Positions 1 through 7,189 of a stretch of 64,000 nucleotides of DNA are shown here, one piece after another. This DNA comes from Amycolatopsis sp. GM8 (GTDB lineage Bacteria; Actinomycetota; Actinomycetes; Mycobacteriales; Pseudonocardiaceae). The position numbers and the translations under genes were made by a program. Position 1 is the stretch's first letter. Every line of letters starts with the position of its first letter. The notes beneath the pieces were generated by a model, which saw only the letters and a list, made by a program, of their open reading frames with translations, searched no databases and was not told the DNA's origin. The DNA lies in the NCBI RefSeq assembly GCF_021653975.1, contig NZ_JAJKFK010000001.1:1332863-1396862 (forward strand). The letters are read 5' to 3'.

Positions 1-358
1 CGATACCCGCGGCCAGTTCCCGGTCGGCCGGGTCGTCGGTGTGCGCGAAAACCACGTCCAGCGCGCCGATCCAGCTCGGCACCGCGTCGGTCACCACCAC
101 CGGCACCGGGCAGGACGGCGCGAGCAGCGCCGCCAGCAGTTTCGTCAGCGCGCGGCCGACGCCGGGCCGGACGATGAGCACGAGCGCCCGCGGCCGGCCG
201 AGGTCGAGCCGGTCGGCCAGCTGGACCTCCACCGCGCGCTCGGTGGTGGAGCGGACCTGCGCGCCCGCCATCGCCGCGGCCCGCAGCAGCCCCGCCGAAT
301 CGGCCTCCGCCAGCCGTGCGGGGTCGTCCAGGAGCGTGTCGTCAAGCACCGCTGACAC
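1..358 (-). CDS. SIS-domain phosphosugar isomerase-like protein (N-terminal part, runs off the window)
   Basis: The first about 119 residues are visible, starting at a GTG (VSAVLDDTLLDDPARL). The visible part has the alternating hydrophobic strands of an N-terminal SIS fold (RALVLIVRPGVGRAL, then CPVPVVVTDAVPSW). Its place directly downstream of a Trm112-like gene and a phosphomannomutase gene matches the M. tuberculosis order Rv3256c-Rv3257c, where the protein is a phosphoglucose/phosphomannose-isomerase-like SIS protein next to manA. The start overlaps the stop of the upstream gene by 17 bp, so translation is probably coupled. A role in interconverting hexose phosphates for mannose donors is inferred from context; the catalytic C-terminal half is outside the window. 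Confidence 0.75.
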   Translation of the reverse strand, partial: MSAVLDDTLLDDPARLAEADSAGLLRAAAMAGAQVRSTTERAVEVQLADRLDLGRPRALVLIVRPGVGRALTKLLAALLAPSCPVPVVVTDAVPSWIGALDVVFAHTDDPADRELAAGI

Positions 359-560
359 TGGCACCACTGGAGTCCGGTTCGGTGGCCTCGTCGAGCAGCA
401 GCACCGGGATGCCGTCGCGCACCGGGAAGATCCGGCCGCACGACGTGCAGGTCAGCGCGTCCGCGGCCGGGTCGCCCGGGGTGCCGGGACGCAGCGGGGC
501 GTGGTCCGGGGACGGGCACGCGAGAATCTCCAGCAACTGGGCATCAAGCGTGAAAGCCAT
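342..560 (-). CDS. Trm112-family zinc-binding small protein
   Basis: A 72-residue protein starting MAFTLDAQLLEILACP. It has the UPF0434/Trm112 pattern: an N-terminal LLEILACP motif with the first cysteine, a paired CTSC about 25 residues later, then the hydrophobic core GRIFPVRDGIPVLLLDEA. Trm112 proteins are small zinc-ribbon activators or partners of methyltransferases in eukaryotes; the bacterial role is poorly defined. It lies between manB and the SIS isomerase gene and overlaps the latter, so it is part of the mannose-metabolism operon. Family assignment is firm, function open. Confidence 0.85.
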   Translation of the reverse strand: MAFTLDAQLLEILACPSPDHAPLRPGTPGDPAADALTCTSCGRIFPVRDGIPVLLLDEATEPDSSGASVSGA

Positions 561-588
561 ACCTTCTCCTTACCACGCGTTCCGGCGG

Positions 589-1944
589 TCAACCACGGAC
601 GATCGCCAGCACTTCGTCGGTCAGCGCGCGCACGGCGTCCTGGTTGGGGGCTTCGACGTTGAGCCGCAGCAGCGGCTCGGTGTTGGACGGGCGCAGGTTG
701 AACCACGCGCCGTCGCCCAGCTGCACGGTGAGGCCGTCCAGCTCGTCGATCGTCACCCCCGGCCGGCCGCTGAACGCGTCCTTCACCGCGAGCTGGCGGG
801 CCACCTGGTCGTCGACCGTCGAGTTGACCTCGCCGGACGCCGCGTACCGCTGGTATTCGCGGGTCAGCTCCGACAGCGGGCCGTCCTGCTCGCCGAGCGC
901 GGCGAGCACATGCAGCGCGGCGAGCATGCCGGTGTCGGCGCGCCAGAAGTCGCGGAAGTAGTAGTGCGCCGAGTGCTCGCCGCCGAAGATCGCGCCGGTG
1001 CGGGCCATCTCCTGCTTGATGAACGAGTGCCCGACGCGCGTGCGCACCGGTTTCCCGCCGTGCTCGGTGACGATCTCGGGCACCGCGTGCGACGTGATCA
1101 GGTTGTGGATGATCGTCGCGCCCGGCTCCTTGGCCAGCTCGCGGACCGCGACCAATGCCGTGATCGCGCTCGGCGAAACCGGTTCGCCCCGCTCGTCGAC
1201 GACGAAGCAGCGGTCGGCGTCCCCGTCGAAGGCCAGGCCCGCGTCCGCGCCAGCCTCGCGCACCTTCGCCTGCAGGTCGACGAGGTTCTTGGGGTCCAGC
1301 GGGTTGGCCTCGTGGTTGGGGAAGCTGCCGTCCAGCTCGAAGTACATCGGCACGATGTCGATCGGCAGCCCCTCGAACACGGTCGGCACCGTGTGCCCGC
1401 CCATGCCGTTGCCGGCGTCGACGACGATCTTCAGCGGGCGGCTGCCCAACAGGTCGACCAGGCCGCGCAGGTACGCGGCGTAGTCCGCGAGCACGTCGCG
1501 CTCGGTGATGCTGCCGGGCTGGCCGTCGAAGGCGGGGACGCCCTCGTCGACGGTGTCGCGGATCTCGGCGAGCCCGGAGTCCTGGCCGACGGGCGCGGCG
1601 CCGGGGCGACACATCTTGATGCCGTTGTAGCGGGCGGGGTTGTGGCTCGCGGTGAACATGGCACCGGCGAGGTTGAGCGAGCCGGACGCGAAGTACAGCT
1701 GGTCGGTGCTCGCCAAGCCGATCGACACGACGTCGAGCCCCTGCGAGGTCACGCCGTCGGCGAACGCGCGGGCCAGCTCGGGCGAGGACTCGCGCATGTC
1801 GTGGCCGATGACGACCGCCGGGGACTCGGGTTTGACCAGCAAGGCGAACGCGGCGCCGAAGTCACGCACCAGGCCGGCGTTCAACTGCTCGCCGACAACT
1901 CCCCGGATGTCATAGGCCTTGACGATGGCCGACAGGTCTGACAC
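589..1944 (-). CDS. manB: Phosphomannomutase/phosphoglucomutase
   Basis: A 451-residue alpha-D-phosphohexomutase, which converts mannose-6-P to mannose-1-P (and often glucose-6-P to glucose-1-P) in the cytosol to supply GDP-mannose. Visible motifs in order: VKAYDIRGVVGEQ near the N terminus, the phosphoserine loop TASHNPARYNGIK, the metal-binding loop DGDADRCFVVDE, the sugar-binding GGEHSAHYYF and the phosphate-binding RPSNTEPLLRLN. The GTG start was chosen because it gives VSDLSAIVKAYDIRG, the normal N terminus, behind the Shine-Dalgarno GGGGAGAAG; the open frame extends further upstream but without family similarity. It heads the operon with the Trm112-like and SIS genes. Substrate preference between mannose and glucose cannot be read from sequence alone. 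Confidence 0.93.
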   Translation of the reverse strand: MSDLSAIVKAYDIRGVVGEQLNAGLVRDFGAAFALLVKPESPAVVIGHDMRESSPELARAFADGVTSQGLDVVSIGLASTDQLYFASGSLNLAGAMFTASHNPARYNGIKMCRPGAAPVGQDSGLAEIRDTVDEGVPAFDGQPGSITERDVLADYAAYLRGLVDLLGSRPLKIVVDAGNGMGGHTVPTVFEGLPIDIVPMYFELDGSFPNHEANPLDPKNLVDLQAKVREAGADAGLAFDGDADRCFVVDERGEPVSPSAITALVAVRELAKEPGATIIHNLITSHAVPEIVTEHGGKPVRTRVGHSFIKQEMARTGAIFGGEHSAHYYFRDFWRADTGMLAALHVLAALGEQDGPLSELTREYQRYAASGEVNSTVDDQVARQLAVKDAFSGRPGVTIDELDGLTVQLGDGAWFNLRPSNTEPLLRLNVEAPNQDAVRALTDEVLAIVRG

Positions 1945-2000
1945 GCGCTTCTCCCCGGCAGTTCGACTGAATCGGATGCCGGAAAGCGTACCGGGGGAGG

Positions 2001-2363
2001 TCAGGAGATCGGATCGGGCAGCACGCGGAGATGCCCACGACGGCCGGAGGTGCCTTCGGGCTCCGGCGGCGGGGCCGGGCGGTCCGGGCGACCGGCTTCG
2101 CGGACCGCTTCGGCGAGCGCGGTGAGCTCGTCGTCGGACCGGTCCGGTTCGCCGAACGAGCCCTCGTGCCGCACGACTTCCCAGCCCTTGGGCACGGTCA
2201 GCCGCAGCGCGTGCTCTTCGCACAGGTCATAGGAATGCGGCTCCGACGCCGTCGCGAGGGGACCGACCACCGCGGTCGAATCGCTGTAGGCGTAGGTCAG
2301 CGTGGCGACAGCGGGTTGGAGGCACCCCGTCCGCGAACACTTTCGTACGCTCGACACGAACAT
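2001..2363 (-). CDS. DUF3499 family protein
   Basis: About 120 residues. The N-terminal half carries the family signature RKCSRTGCLQPAVATLTYAY, then DSTAVVGPLA and a second Cys/His element (SYDLCEEHALRLTVPKGWEV), arranged like a small zinc-binding fold (CxxxxC then CxxH). The C-terminal third is acidic and Pro-rich, probably disordered. The start may be the ATG used here or the GTG two codons downstream. In M. tuberculosis the equivalent (Rv3258c) also lies between manB and the divergent Rv3259-like gene. The function is unknown; the conserved gene order is the only clue. Confidence 0.85.
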   Translation of the reverse strand: MFVSSVRKCSRTGCLQPAVATLTYAYSDSTAVVGPLATASEPHSYDLCEEHALRLTVPKGWEVVRHEGSFGEPDRSDDELTALAEAVREAGRPDRPAPPPEPEGTSGRRGHLRVLPDPIS

Positions 2364-2418
2364 GGACGATACTGCCTGCCGACGGCAACTGTGCGCAGGC
2401 ACACCGGTTGAGGCGCTG

Positions 2419-2430
2419 TAACCTTCCTCT
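2419..2430 (+). promoter_or_regulatory. Leaderless -10 element for the Rv3259-like gene
   Basis: TAACCT is followed by exactly six bases and then the GTG start at 2431. This is the TANNNT-N6-RTG arrangement expected when transcription begins at the start codon. No convincing Shine-Dalgarno sequence precedes the gene, which supports a leaderless mRNA. Confidence 0.55.
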
Positions 2431-2898
2431 GTGTCCACCGCTCGCAGTTCCCGGCAGCAGCGGCGCGTCCGTCGCGACCGCCACGGTCGTGGCCTGCGCG
2501 GTCCGCTGTACCCGGCGTCGCTGCCGGCCGCGTCGAGCCGGGCGGAGAAGTTCGACCAGCTCGTGCTGGATTCGCTCGAGCCGATCGAGGCGCGCTGGCG
2601 TGACCAGCTGACCAAGCTCGACGTCGCGGTGGACGACGTGCCGGAGGTGCGCGGGGCCGGCCCGGCGGCGCAGGCCGAGGGTGTGCTGCACGACGGTTCG
2701 GTGCCGCTGTCACGCCTGGTCCCGGCCGGGATGGACCGCACCGGGCTGCCGACGCGGGCCCGCGTCGTGCTGTACCGGCGGCCGCTGGAAGCCCGCGCGA
2801 AGGATCCCGGCGAGCTGGCCGAACTGGTGCACGACGTGCTGGTCGAGCAGATCGCGGGCTACCTCGGCGTCGAACCGGACGTCATCGAAGGCGAGTAG
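2431..2898 (+). CDS. Metallopeptidase-family-like protein (Rv3259-type)
   Basis: A 155-residue protein with a basic N terminus (RRVRRDRHGRGLRGPLYPAS) followed by a compact alpha/beta domain (KFDQLVLDSLEPIEARW; ARVVLYRRPLEARAK; LAELVHDVLVEQIAGYLGV). Length and end motif match the zincin-like family called metallopeptidase family protein, found at this locus in actinobacteria. Where zincins carry HExxH, the sequence reads HDVLVE, so the second histidine is absent and proteolytic activity is doubtful. It is divergent from DUF3499 and overlaps the 3' end of the convergent membrane-protein gene by 17 bp. The function is unknown. Confidence 0.75.
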   Translation: MSTARSSRQQRRVRRDRHGRGLRGPLYPASLPAASSRAEKFDQLVLDSLEPIEARWRDQLTKLDVAVDDVPEVRGAGPAAQAEGVLHDGSVPLSRLVPAGMDRTGLPTRARVVLYRRPLEARAKDPGELAELVHDVLVEQIAGYLGVEPDVIEGE

Positions 2899-4831
2899 GG
2901 ACCGAGGTCATCGCGGCGAACAACACCGCCGCGACCTGGACCAGCAGCAGCACATCCCGCACCGTCGACGGGTGCTCGATGCTGACCTCCGAGGACGCCT
3001 CCGGGAGCGCGACCGCCACCTGGTGCCCCCACGCCGGCACGATCGGCTCCGGCCTGCCGTCGACGGTGGCCTGCCAGCCCGCCTCCTGCTCGGCCGACAG
3101 CACGAGCAACCGCCCGGCGATGCCCTCCGACACCCGCACCCGCACGTCGGGCAACGCGGCGTCCACCGGAGTCACCCCCGACCAGCTGGACGGCGCCGAC
3201 GACGTGACGGCCTGTTTCGCGATGCCCGGCGGCACGAGCACCACCTGGCCGGACGGCGCGAGCAGCCGCAGCACCGGCCGGCCGCCGGTGGTCGGCTGGA
3301 CGGCGACGGCGAGGTCCGGGGCCAGCGTGACGATCGGGCCGGGGTCCGCATCGGGCGGTAGTACGACGAACAGCGCGCCGGACGCGGTCGCGGCCGACAG
3401 TGCGGCCCGGGTGGCACCTGACGAAGGCTGCAGCAGAGCGCTCTGCCAGCCGGTGAGCCGGTCGGGCGTGTTCGCTGTCAGCGCAAGCTGATCATCGCCG
3501 TACTCCGGCAGCCGCCCGCCGGCCTGCCGGGTGGGCAGGTCACCCGAACCGACGACCAGCACCGACCGGCCCGCGCGCGCCAGCTCGTCCGCCTGCGCCT
3601 GCGCCAGCTGGTCGCCGCCGGACCGCAGCGGCCCGCCCCGGCCCGCGAGCACCGCGCCCGTCCCGAGAGCAAGCAACACGACCACGGCACCGACTGCGGC
3701 GAGCTTCGGCAGGACCGCGACGGACGTGCCGCGCTGGAACGCGGTGAGGATGATCCACAGCAGCCCGGCGCTGATGACCAGCAGCGGCACCCCCGTGAAG
3801 CCCACCGAAGGCGCGCCGCCCTGCAGCGGGCTCACCGGCACGAGCAGCACCACGGCCAGTCCGCACGCGCCGAGCACGAGCACTCCGAGCCCAGGGCTCA
3901 TCAGTGCCCGCGGCCGGGCCGCGAGCGCGAAGATGGCCGCCACGAGCACCGCGACCCCGATCGGCCAGGCTCCGGCGCCGGCCGGGTCGAGCCCGACCAG
4001 ATCCGCGGCGGGCGGGGCGGGCGCCGGTCCGCTGAGCCCGTGCAGGAACAGCGCCGGCTGGCCGGCCAGCACGGTGGGCCATGGCAACAGGAGCACGAGC
4101 GGCAGCACCACGACGATCACGACGGACGCGATCCGCTTGAGCAAACTCTTGCCTGGCGGCAAAACCACGAACCCGGCGACCAGCCCGAGCAACGCGAGTC
4201 CTTGTGCCAGCGGGGAAAACGCGCCGAGCACGGCGACACCCACCGCGCAGATCGACGACGCGGGCAGCCAGCCCGCGCCGGTGCGGGCCAGCAACCCGGC
4301 GATGCCGGAGATCACCAGCGGCAACACGATGTGCACCGCGACGACGTCCAGCCGTCCCTGCGCGACCGACGCGGTGGCCGCCGGCAACAACGCGTAGGCC
4401 GCGGCGACCGCGGCGCGAGCCCACCGCGTTGCGGGCAGCCGACGGGTGGCCGCGTACGCGGAAAGTCCGGCGAGCGGCGCGTCCCCGATGAGCAGGACCG
4501 CCACGAGCGCGTGCGGTCCGCCGAGCGGGGTGAAGATCGCCCCGGCGACACCGAGAATCGCGAGTGACGCTGGTGCCGCACTCGCAGTGCCACCACCGGT
4601 TTGGTGCCAGCCCGCGAGATACGTCGACCAGACTTCGCTCAGCGAGCCCACGGGCAACAGCCGCCCGCCGGCGAGATCCAGACCGAGCCGGGAACCGTTG
4701 ACACCCAGCCCTATCGCTGTGAGCACAAGGAAAAGGCTGACCGGCGGCACGAACCTCCGGCCCAAGATGTGCCCGGACCGGTCCCCTGCCAACGCCGCTC
4801 CCCGTGTCGTACTTTCCCGCAAGGCGGCCAC
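2882..4831 (-). CDS. Polytopic membrane protein resembling the C-terminal part of a family 2 glycosyltransferase
   Basis: A 649-residue protein with about 12 predicted membrane segments, starting near residue 28 (PPVSLFLVLTAIGLGVNG) and running to about residue 395, then a large presumably extracytoplasmic domain, then a last membrane helix near the C terminus (VLLLVQVAAVLFAAMTSVP). Patterns such as WSTYLAGWH and APLAGLSAYAATRRL are those I associate with the membrane half of long actinobacterial GT2 proteins encoded beside whiB2. No GT2 nucleotide-sugar domain (DxD, QxxRW) is present, and only 29 bp separate the GTG start from whiB2. It is either a shortened relative or a stand-alone membrane partner. 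A role in cell-envelope glycan handling is inference. Confidence 0.65.
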   Translation of the reverse strand: MAALRESTTRGAALAGDRSGHILGRRFVPPVSLFLVLTAIGLGVNGSRLGLDLAGGRLLPVGSLSEVWSTYLAGWHQTGGGTASAAPASLAILGVAGAIFTPLGGPHALVAVLLIGDAPLAGLSAYAATRRLPATRWARAAVAAAYALLPAATASVAQGRLDVVAVHIVLPLVISGIAGLLARTGAGWLPASSICAVGVAVLGAFSPLAQGLALLGLVAGFVVLPPGKSLLKRIASVVIVVVLPLVLLLPWPTVLAGQPALFLHGLSGPAPAPPAADLVGLDPAGAGAWPIGVAVLVAAIFALAARPRALMSPGLGVLVLGACGLAVVLLVPVSPLQGGAPSVGFTGVPLLVISAGLLWIILTAFQRGTSVAVLPKLAAVGAVVVLLALGTGAVLAGRGGPLRSGGDQLAQAQADELARAGRSVLVVGSGDLPTRQAGGRLPEYGDDQLALTANTPDRLTGWQSALLQPSSGATRAALSAATASGALFVVLPPDADPGPIVTLAPDLAVAVQPTTGGRPVLRLLAPSGQVVLVPPGIAKQAVTSSAPSSWSGVTPVDAALPDVRVRVSEGIAGRLLVLSAEQEAGWQATVDGRPEPIVPAWGHQVAVALPEASSEVSIEHPSTVRDVLLLVQVAAVLFAAMTSVPTRLR

Positions 4832-4858
4832 CTTAGCGGGTGCCTGACGGGAAAGTAC
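4809..4858. terminator. Inverted repeat after whiB2 and over the next gene's start
   Basis: Two perfect 11-bp arms (GTACTTTCCCG and CGGGAAAGTAC) are separated by 28 bp. Read in the direction of whiB2 the hairpin begins two bases after the stop codon and spans the GTG start of the downstream membrane-protein gene. There is no U-tract. It could be an attenuating terminator between the two genes or an operator. Confidence 0.5.
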
Positions 4859-4860
4859 TT

Positions 4861-5184
4861 CTAGACAGCGCGTTTCTTGAGTTTCCGACGCTCCCGTTCG
4901 GACAGTCCGCCCCAGATGCCGAAGCGTTCGTCATGGGCCAGGGCGTACTCGAGGCACTCACCCTTCACTTCGCAGCCCTGACAGATCCGCTTGGCTTCGC
5001 GGGTCGATCCGCCCTTCTCGGGGAAAAACGCCTCCGGATCGGTCTGCGCGCACAGCGCGCGGTCCTGCCACTCCGGTGGCTCGGCGGGATCGAAGATGTC
5101 GGCGAGCTCCCCCAGTTCGCTGTCCGGGCTCGCTCCCCACTCCACGACCTGCCCCCATTCCCTTCCATCTGCTTCCAACCGCAC
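4861..5184 (-). CDS. whiB2: WhiB-family iron-sulfur transcription factor (WhiB2/WhmD type)
   Basis: A cytosolic [4Fe-4S] protein of the family needed for septation and development in actinobacteria. From the chosen GTG start the four cluster cysteines are C45, C68, C71 and C77, spaced C-x22-C-x2-C-x5-C. They are followed by the turn GIWGGLSERERR and the basic tail KLKKRAV. The block PEAFFPEKGGSTREAKRICQ is very close to M. tuberculosis WhiB2. The start was set at the GTG behind GAGGAGG; a GTG 13 codons later (VEWGASPD) is an alternative. Gene order (manB, DUF3499, Rv3259-like, whiB2) supports orthology. A palindrome upstream probably regulates it. Confidence 0.92.
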   Translation of the reverse strand: MRLEADGREWGQVVEWGASPDSELGELADIFDPAEPPEWQDRALCAQTDPEAFFPEKGGSTREAKRICQGCEVKGECLEYALAHDERFGIWGGLSERERRKLKKRAV

Positions 5185-5275
5185 TTCCGCCTCCTCTGCT
5201 TCCACGCACTCCCCAGGCTGGCGGTGTTGAAGCCGCACCCGACGCCCCCTTCGCGCGTCGAATGACAGCAATGTG

Positions 5276-5291
5276 ATTACACCCGTGTAAT
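5276..5291. promoter_or_regulatory. 16-bp perfect palindrome upstream of whiB2 and the site-2 protease gene
   Basis: The sequence ATTACACCCGTGTAAT is a perfect palindrome (7-bp arms, 2-bp centre) about 90 bp upstream of the whiB2 start and about 100 bp upstream of the divergent protease start. It resembles the BldD consensus nTnACnCWGnGTnAn but has one extra central base. A dimeric regulator site is inferred. Confidence 0.5.
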
Positions 5292-5393
5292 GCGGCCAGG
5301 TCAAGCGAAGTACCGAGTTTGGGGGACCCCGATGCCCTTGAGCGCAAGGGGACACGCCGACGGCGACCCGGACGGATACGACAGACTGGGGGC

Positions 5394-6161
5394 GTGCAGC
5401 GATCAGCGGTCAGACCCAGCCCTGTCTTTTTCGGCATCCTCGCGCTCGCCGTCGTCGGTGGGCTGCTGGCGGCCTTCAGCAACCCGGAGACCACCCGCGA
5501 TCCGATGTTGATCGCCGGCGTTTTCATCCTGGTGGTGGCGGGCTGGGCGGTGTCGCTGACACTGCACGAGTTCGGGCACGCGTTCGTCGCCTACAAGGGT
5601 GGTGACACGTCCGTCGCGAGCAAGGGTTACCTGAACCTCGATGTCCGCCACTACACCGACCCCGTGCTCTCGCTGGTGTTGCCGCTGATCCTGCTGGCGA
5701 TCGGCGGCATCCCGCTGCCCGGCGGCGCGGTGTGGATCAACCGCTGGGCGCTGCGCTCGCGGGCGGTGTCGACCTGGGTGTCGCTGGCAGGGCCGCTGAG
5801 CAACCTGCTGTTCGGGGTACTGCTGACGCTCGCGGTGGCCTACATCCCGATGACCGTCGGGCTCGCGATCGGCCTGTCCTACCTGGCCCTGCTGCAGGTC
5901 TTCGCGTTCGTGCTGAACATCCTGCCGGTGCCGGGCCTGGACGGGTTCGGTGCGATCGAGCCGTACCTGTCGCCGCAGACCCGCGAGTTCGCCGCGAAGG
6001 TGCGGCCTTGGGCGCCGCTGGCGCTGTTCGCGCTGCTGTTCGCGGTGCCGACCGTCGGCGGTGCCTTCCAGGACTTGTCCAGCTTCGTCTACGAAGCCAT
6101 CGGCGGCAGCCGCGACGCCGCCTACCTCGGCCAGATCACCTTCATGTTCTGGCGGCACTGA
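5394..6161 (+). CDS. Site-2 protease family membrane metalloprotease (M50)
   Basis: About 255 residues with six or so membrane segments. The zinc motif HEFGH sits in the second helix (SLTLHEFGHAFVAY) and the third metal ligand motif in NILPVPGLDGFGAIEP. In this family such proteases cleave substrates within the membrane, commonly anti-sigma factors or signal-peptide remnants. The GTG start (VQRSAVRPSPVFF) was chosen because upstream residues are charged and lack similarity. There is no PDZ domain, which places it in the short, CBS-less, PDZ-less group. Its 3' end overlaps the convergent gene by 20 bp. The substrate is unknown. Confidence 0.9.
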   Translation: MQRSAVRPSPVFFGILALAVVGGLLAAFSNPETTRDPMLIAGVFILVVAGWAVSLTLHEFGHAFVAYKGGDTSVASKGYLNLDVRHYTDPVLSLVLPLILLAIGGIPLPGGAVWINRWALRSRAVSTWVSLAGPLSNLLFGVLLTLAVAYIPMTVGLAIGLSYLALLQVFAFVLNILPVPGLDGFGAIEPYLSPQTREFAAKVRPWAPLALFALLFAVPTVGGAFQDLSSFVYEAIGGSRDAAYLGQITFMFWRH

Positions 6162-6834
6162 GCCACTTGCTCGCTCGCTTCGCGACGCTTCGCAGGCCGG
6201 TGCGCTCGGCCCAGTAGTCGCCCGCCATGCCGACGAGCGGGAGCATGCCGACCGCGCGCTGGTAGAAGCGGCCACGCGGGCGCTTCTCCAACTCACCCGA
6301 GATGGCCAGCAGCGAGCGGCCCATGCGCCAGAGCGTGCCCGCCGCACTCTTCAGGGTGATCTTGCGATTTTGCTGCTCACCGAACTCGCCGGCCAGTTCC
6401 GCCGCTTCGGCTTCCTCGGCGGCATCCTTGCCGGCGGCCAACGACGGATCGAGGTCGCGCCGGAACAGCACCCAGCCGATCAGCCGCACCCGCTCGCCGA
6501 TCTCGTCGATGCCGTGTTCATCCGCGATCGCGCACAGCAACAACACCTGGGCACTGGCGCCGAGCGCGTCCTGCACCGGCAGCCGGTCGGCGAGCACGCC
6601 GCCGAGCCCGGGGATCGCGGTCACCAGCGCGGTGAGCCGCCCGACGCGGTTGATCCACCAGTCCGTGCGCTGCTCGGGGGTCATCGCCACCCACGCCGCC
6701 GAGCCGGGCACCTTCATGTTGGCCATGCCTTCGAGCCGGCCCGGCGTGCGCATCGCGCCGACCACCGGCCGCGCCGCGCGCACGAAAGGGCGCAGCACCT
6801 GCACGACCTGCCGGTCGGAGATGGCTTCCGCCAC
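6142..6834 (-). CDS. Conserved protein of unknown function, helical
   Basis: A 230-residue protein starting at GTG behind a strong GGGAGGAAG site. It is mostly helical: a conserved-looking N-terminal stretch (QVLRPFVRAARPVVGAMR), a Trp-rich turn (MTPEQRTDWWINRVGRLTA), a Gly-rich hydrophobic stretch (LVTAIPGLGGVLADRLP) and a middle part rich in hydrophobic helices (GASAQVLLLCAIADEHG). The pattern loosely recalls EcsC-like or membrane-associated helical proteins, but I do not recognise a family. It follows the small membrane protein and mshB on the same strand, with its Shine-Dalgarno inside the upstream gene, so it is probably in that operon. Confidence 0.75.
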   Translation of the reverse strand: MAEAISDRQVVQVLRPFVRAARPVVGAMRTPGRLEGMANMKVPGSAAWVAMTPEQRTDWWINRVGRLTALVTAIPGLGGVLADRLPVQDALGASAQVLLLCAIADEHGIDEIGERVRLIGWVLFRRDLDPSLAAGKDAAEEAEAAELAGEFGEQQNRKITLKSAAGTLWRMGRSLLAISGELEKRPRGRFYQRAVGMLPLVGMAGDYWAERTGLRSVAKRASKWLSAART

Positions 6835-6835
6835 G

Positions 6836-7189
6836 TCACTTCCTCCCTGGAATCGCCAGCGACCCGCCGAGCGCGAACGCCGCGGGCAGCGCCCCACCCG
6901 CGATCAGCAGCAGCGCCCGCCAGTCCTGCACCAGCACGAGATCCCCGCCCGGCCCCATCAGGCCCAGAACCACGATCGTCACTACCCACAGGGCCAGCGG
7001 GGCAAACGCCGCCCTCCGATGGACGAGCTTGCTCGCCTGCACGACCAGCAGTGGGGTGGTGAAGATCGCGACCAGCACAGTGACCGGGATCGGCACCGTG
7101 CCCGCGCGCAGCGGGAGGAAGAACAGTTCGAGTATGGCCAGCAGGATGGTGTCGACCAGCAGCAGCACCAGCAGGCCGTTGCGGGTCAT
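6836..7189 (-). CDS. Small four-helix membrane protein next to mshB (Rv1171-like by position)
   Basis: A 117-residue protein made almost entirely of four hydrophobic segments (LLVLLLVDTILLAILELFFL; VPIPVTVLVAIFTTPLLVV; FAPLALWVVTIVVLGLMG; ALLLIAGGALPAAFALGG) with short charged loops. Its ATG overlaps the stop of mshB by 4 bp, so it is translationally coupled to a mycothiol biosynthesis gene. M. tuberculosis has a small membrane protein gene, Rv1171, immediately after mshB, and this is its positional equivalent. The function is not known. Confidence 0.75.
   Translation of the reverse strand: MTRNGLLVLLLVDTILLAILELFFLPLRAGTVPIPVTVLVAIFTTPLLVVQASKLVHRRAAFAPLALWVVTIVVLGLMGPGGDLVLVQDWRALLLIAGGALPAAFALGGSLAIPGRK

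Noticed and set aside
5276-5291. Canonical BldD operator upstream of whiB2
   Set aside because: The palindrome has an even centre (CC) with one base more than the BldD consensus, so it is reported only as an unassigned operator.
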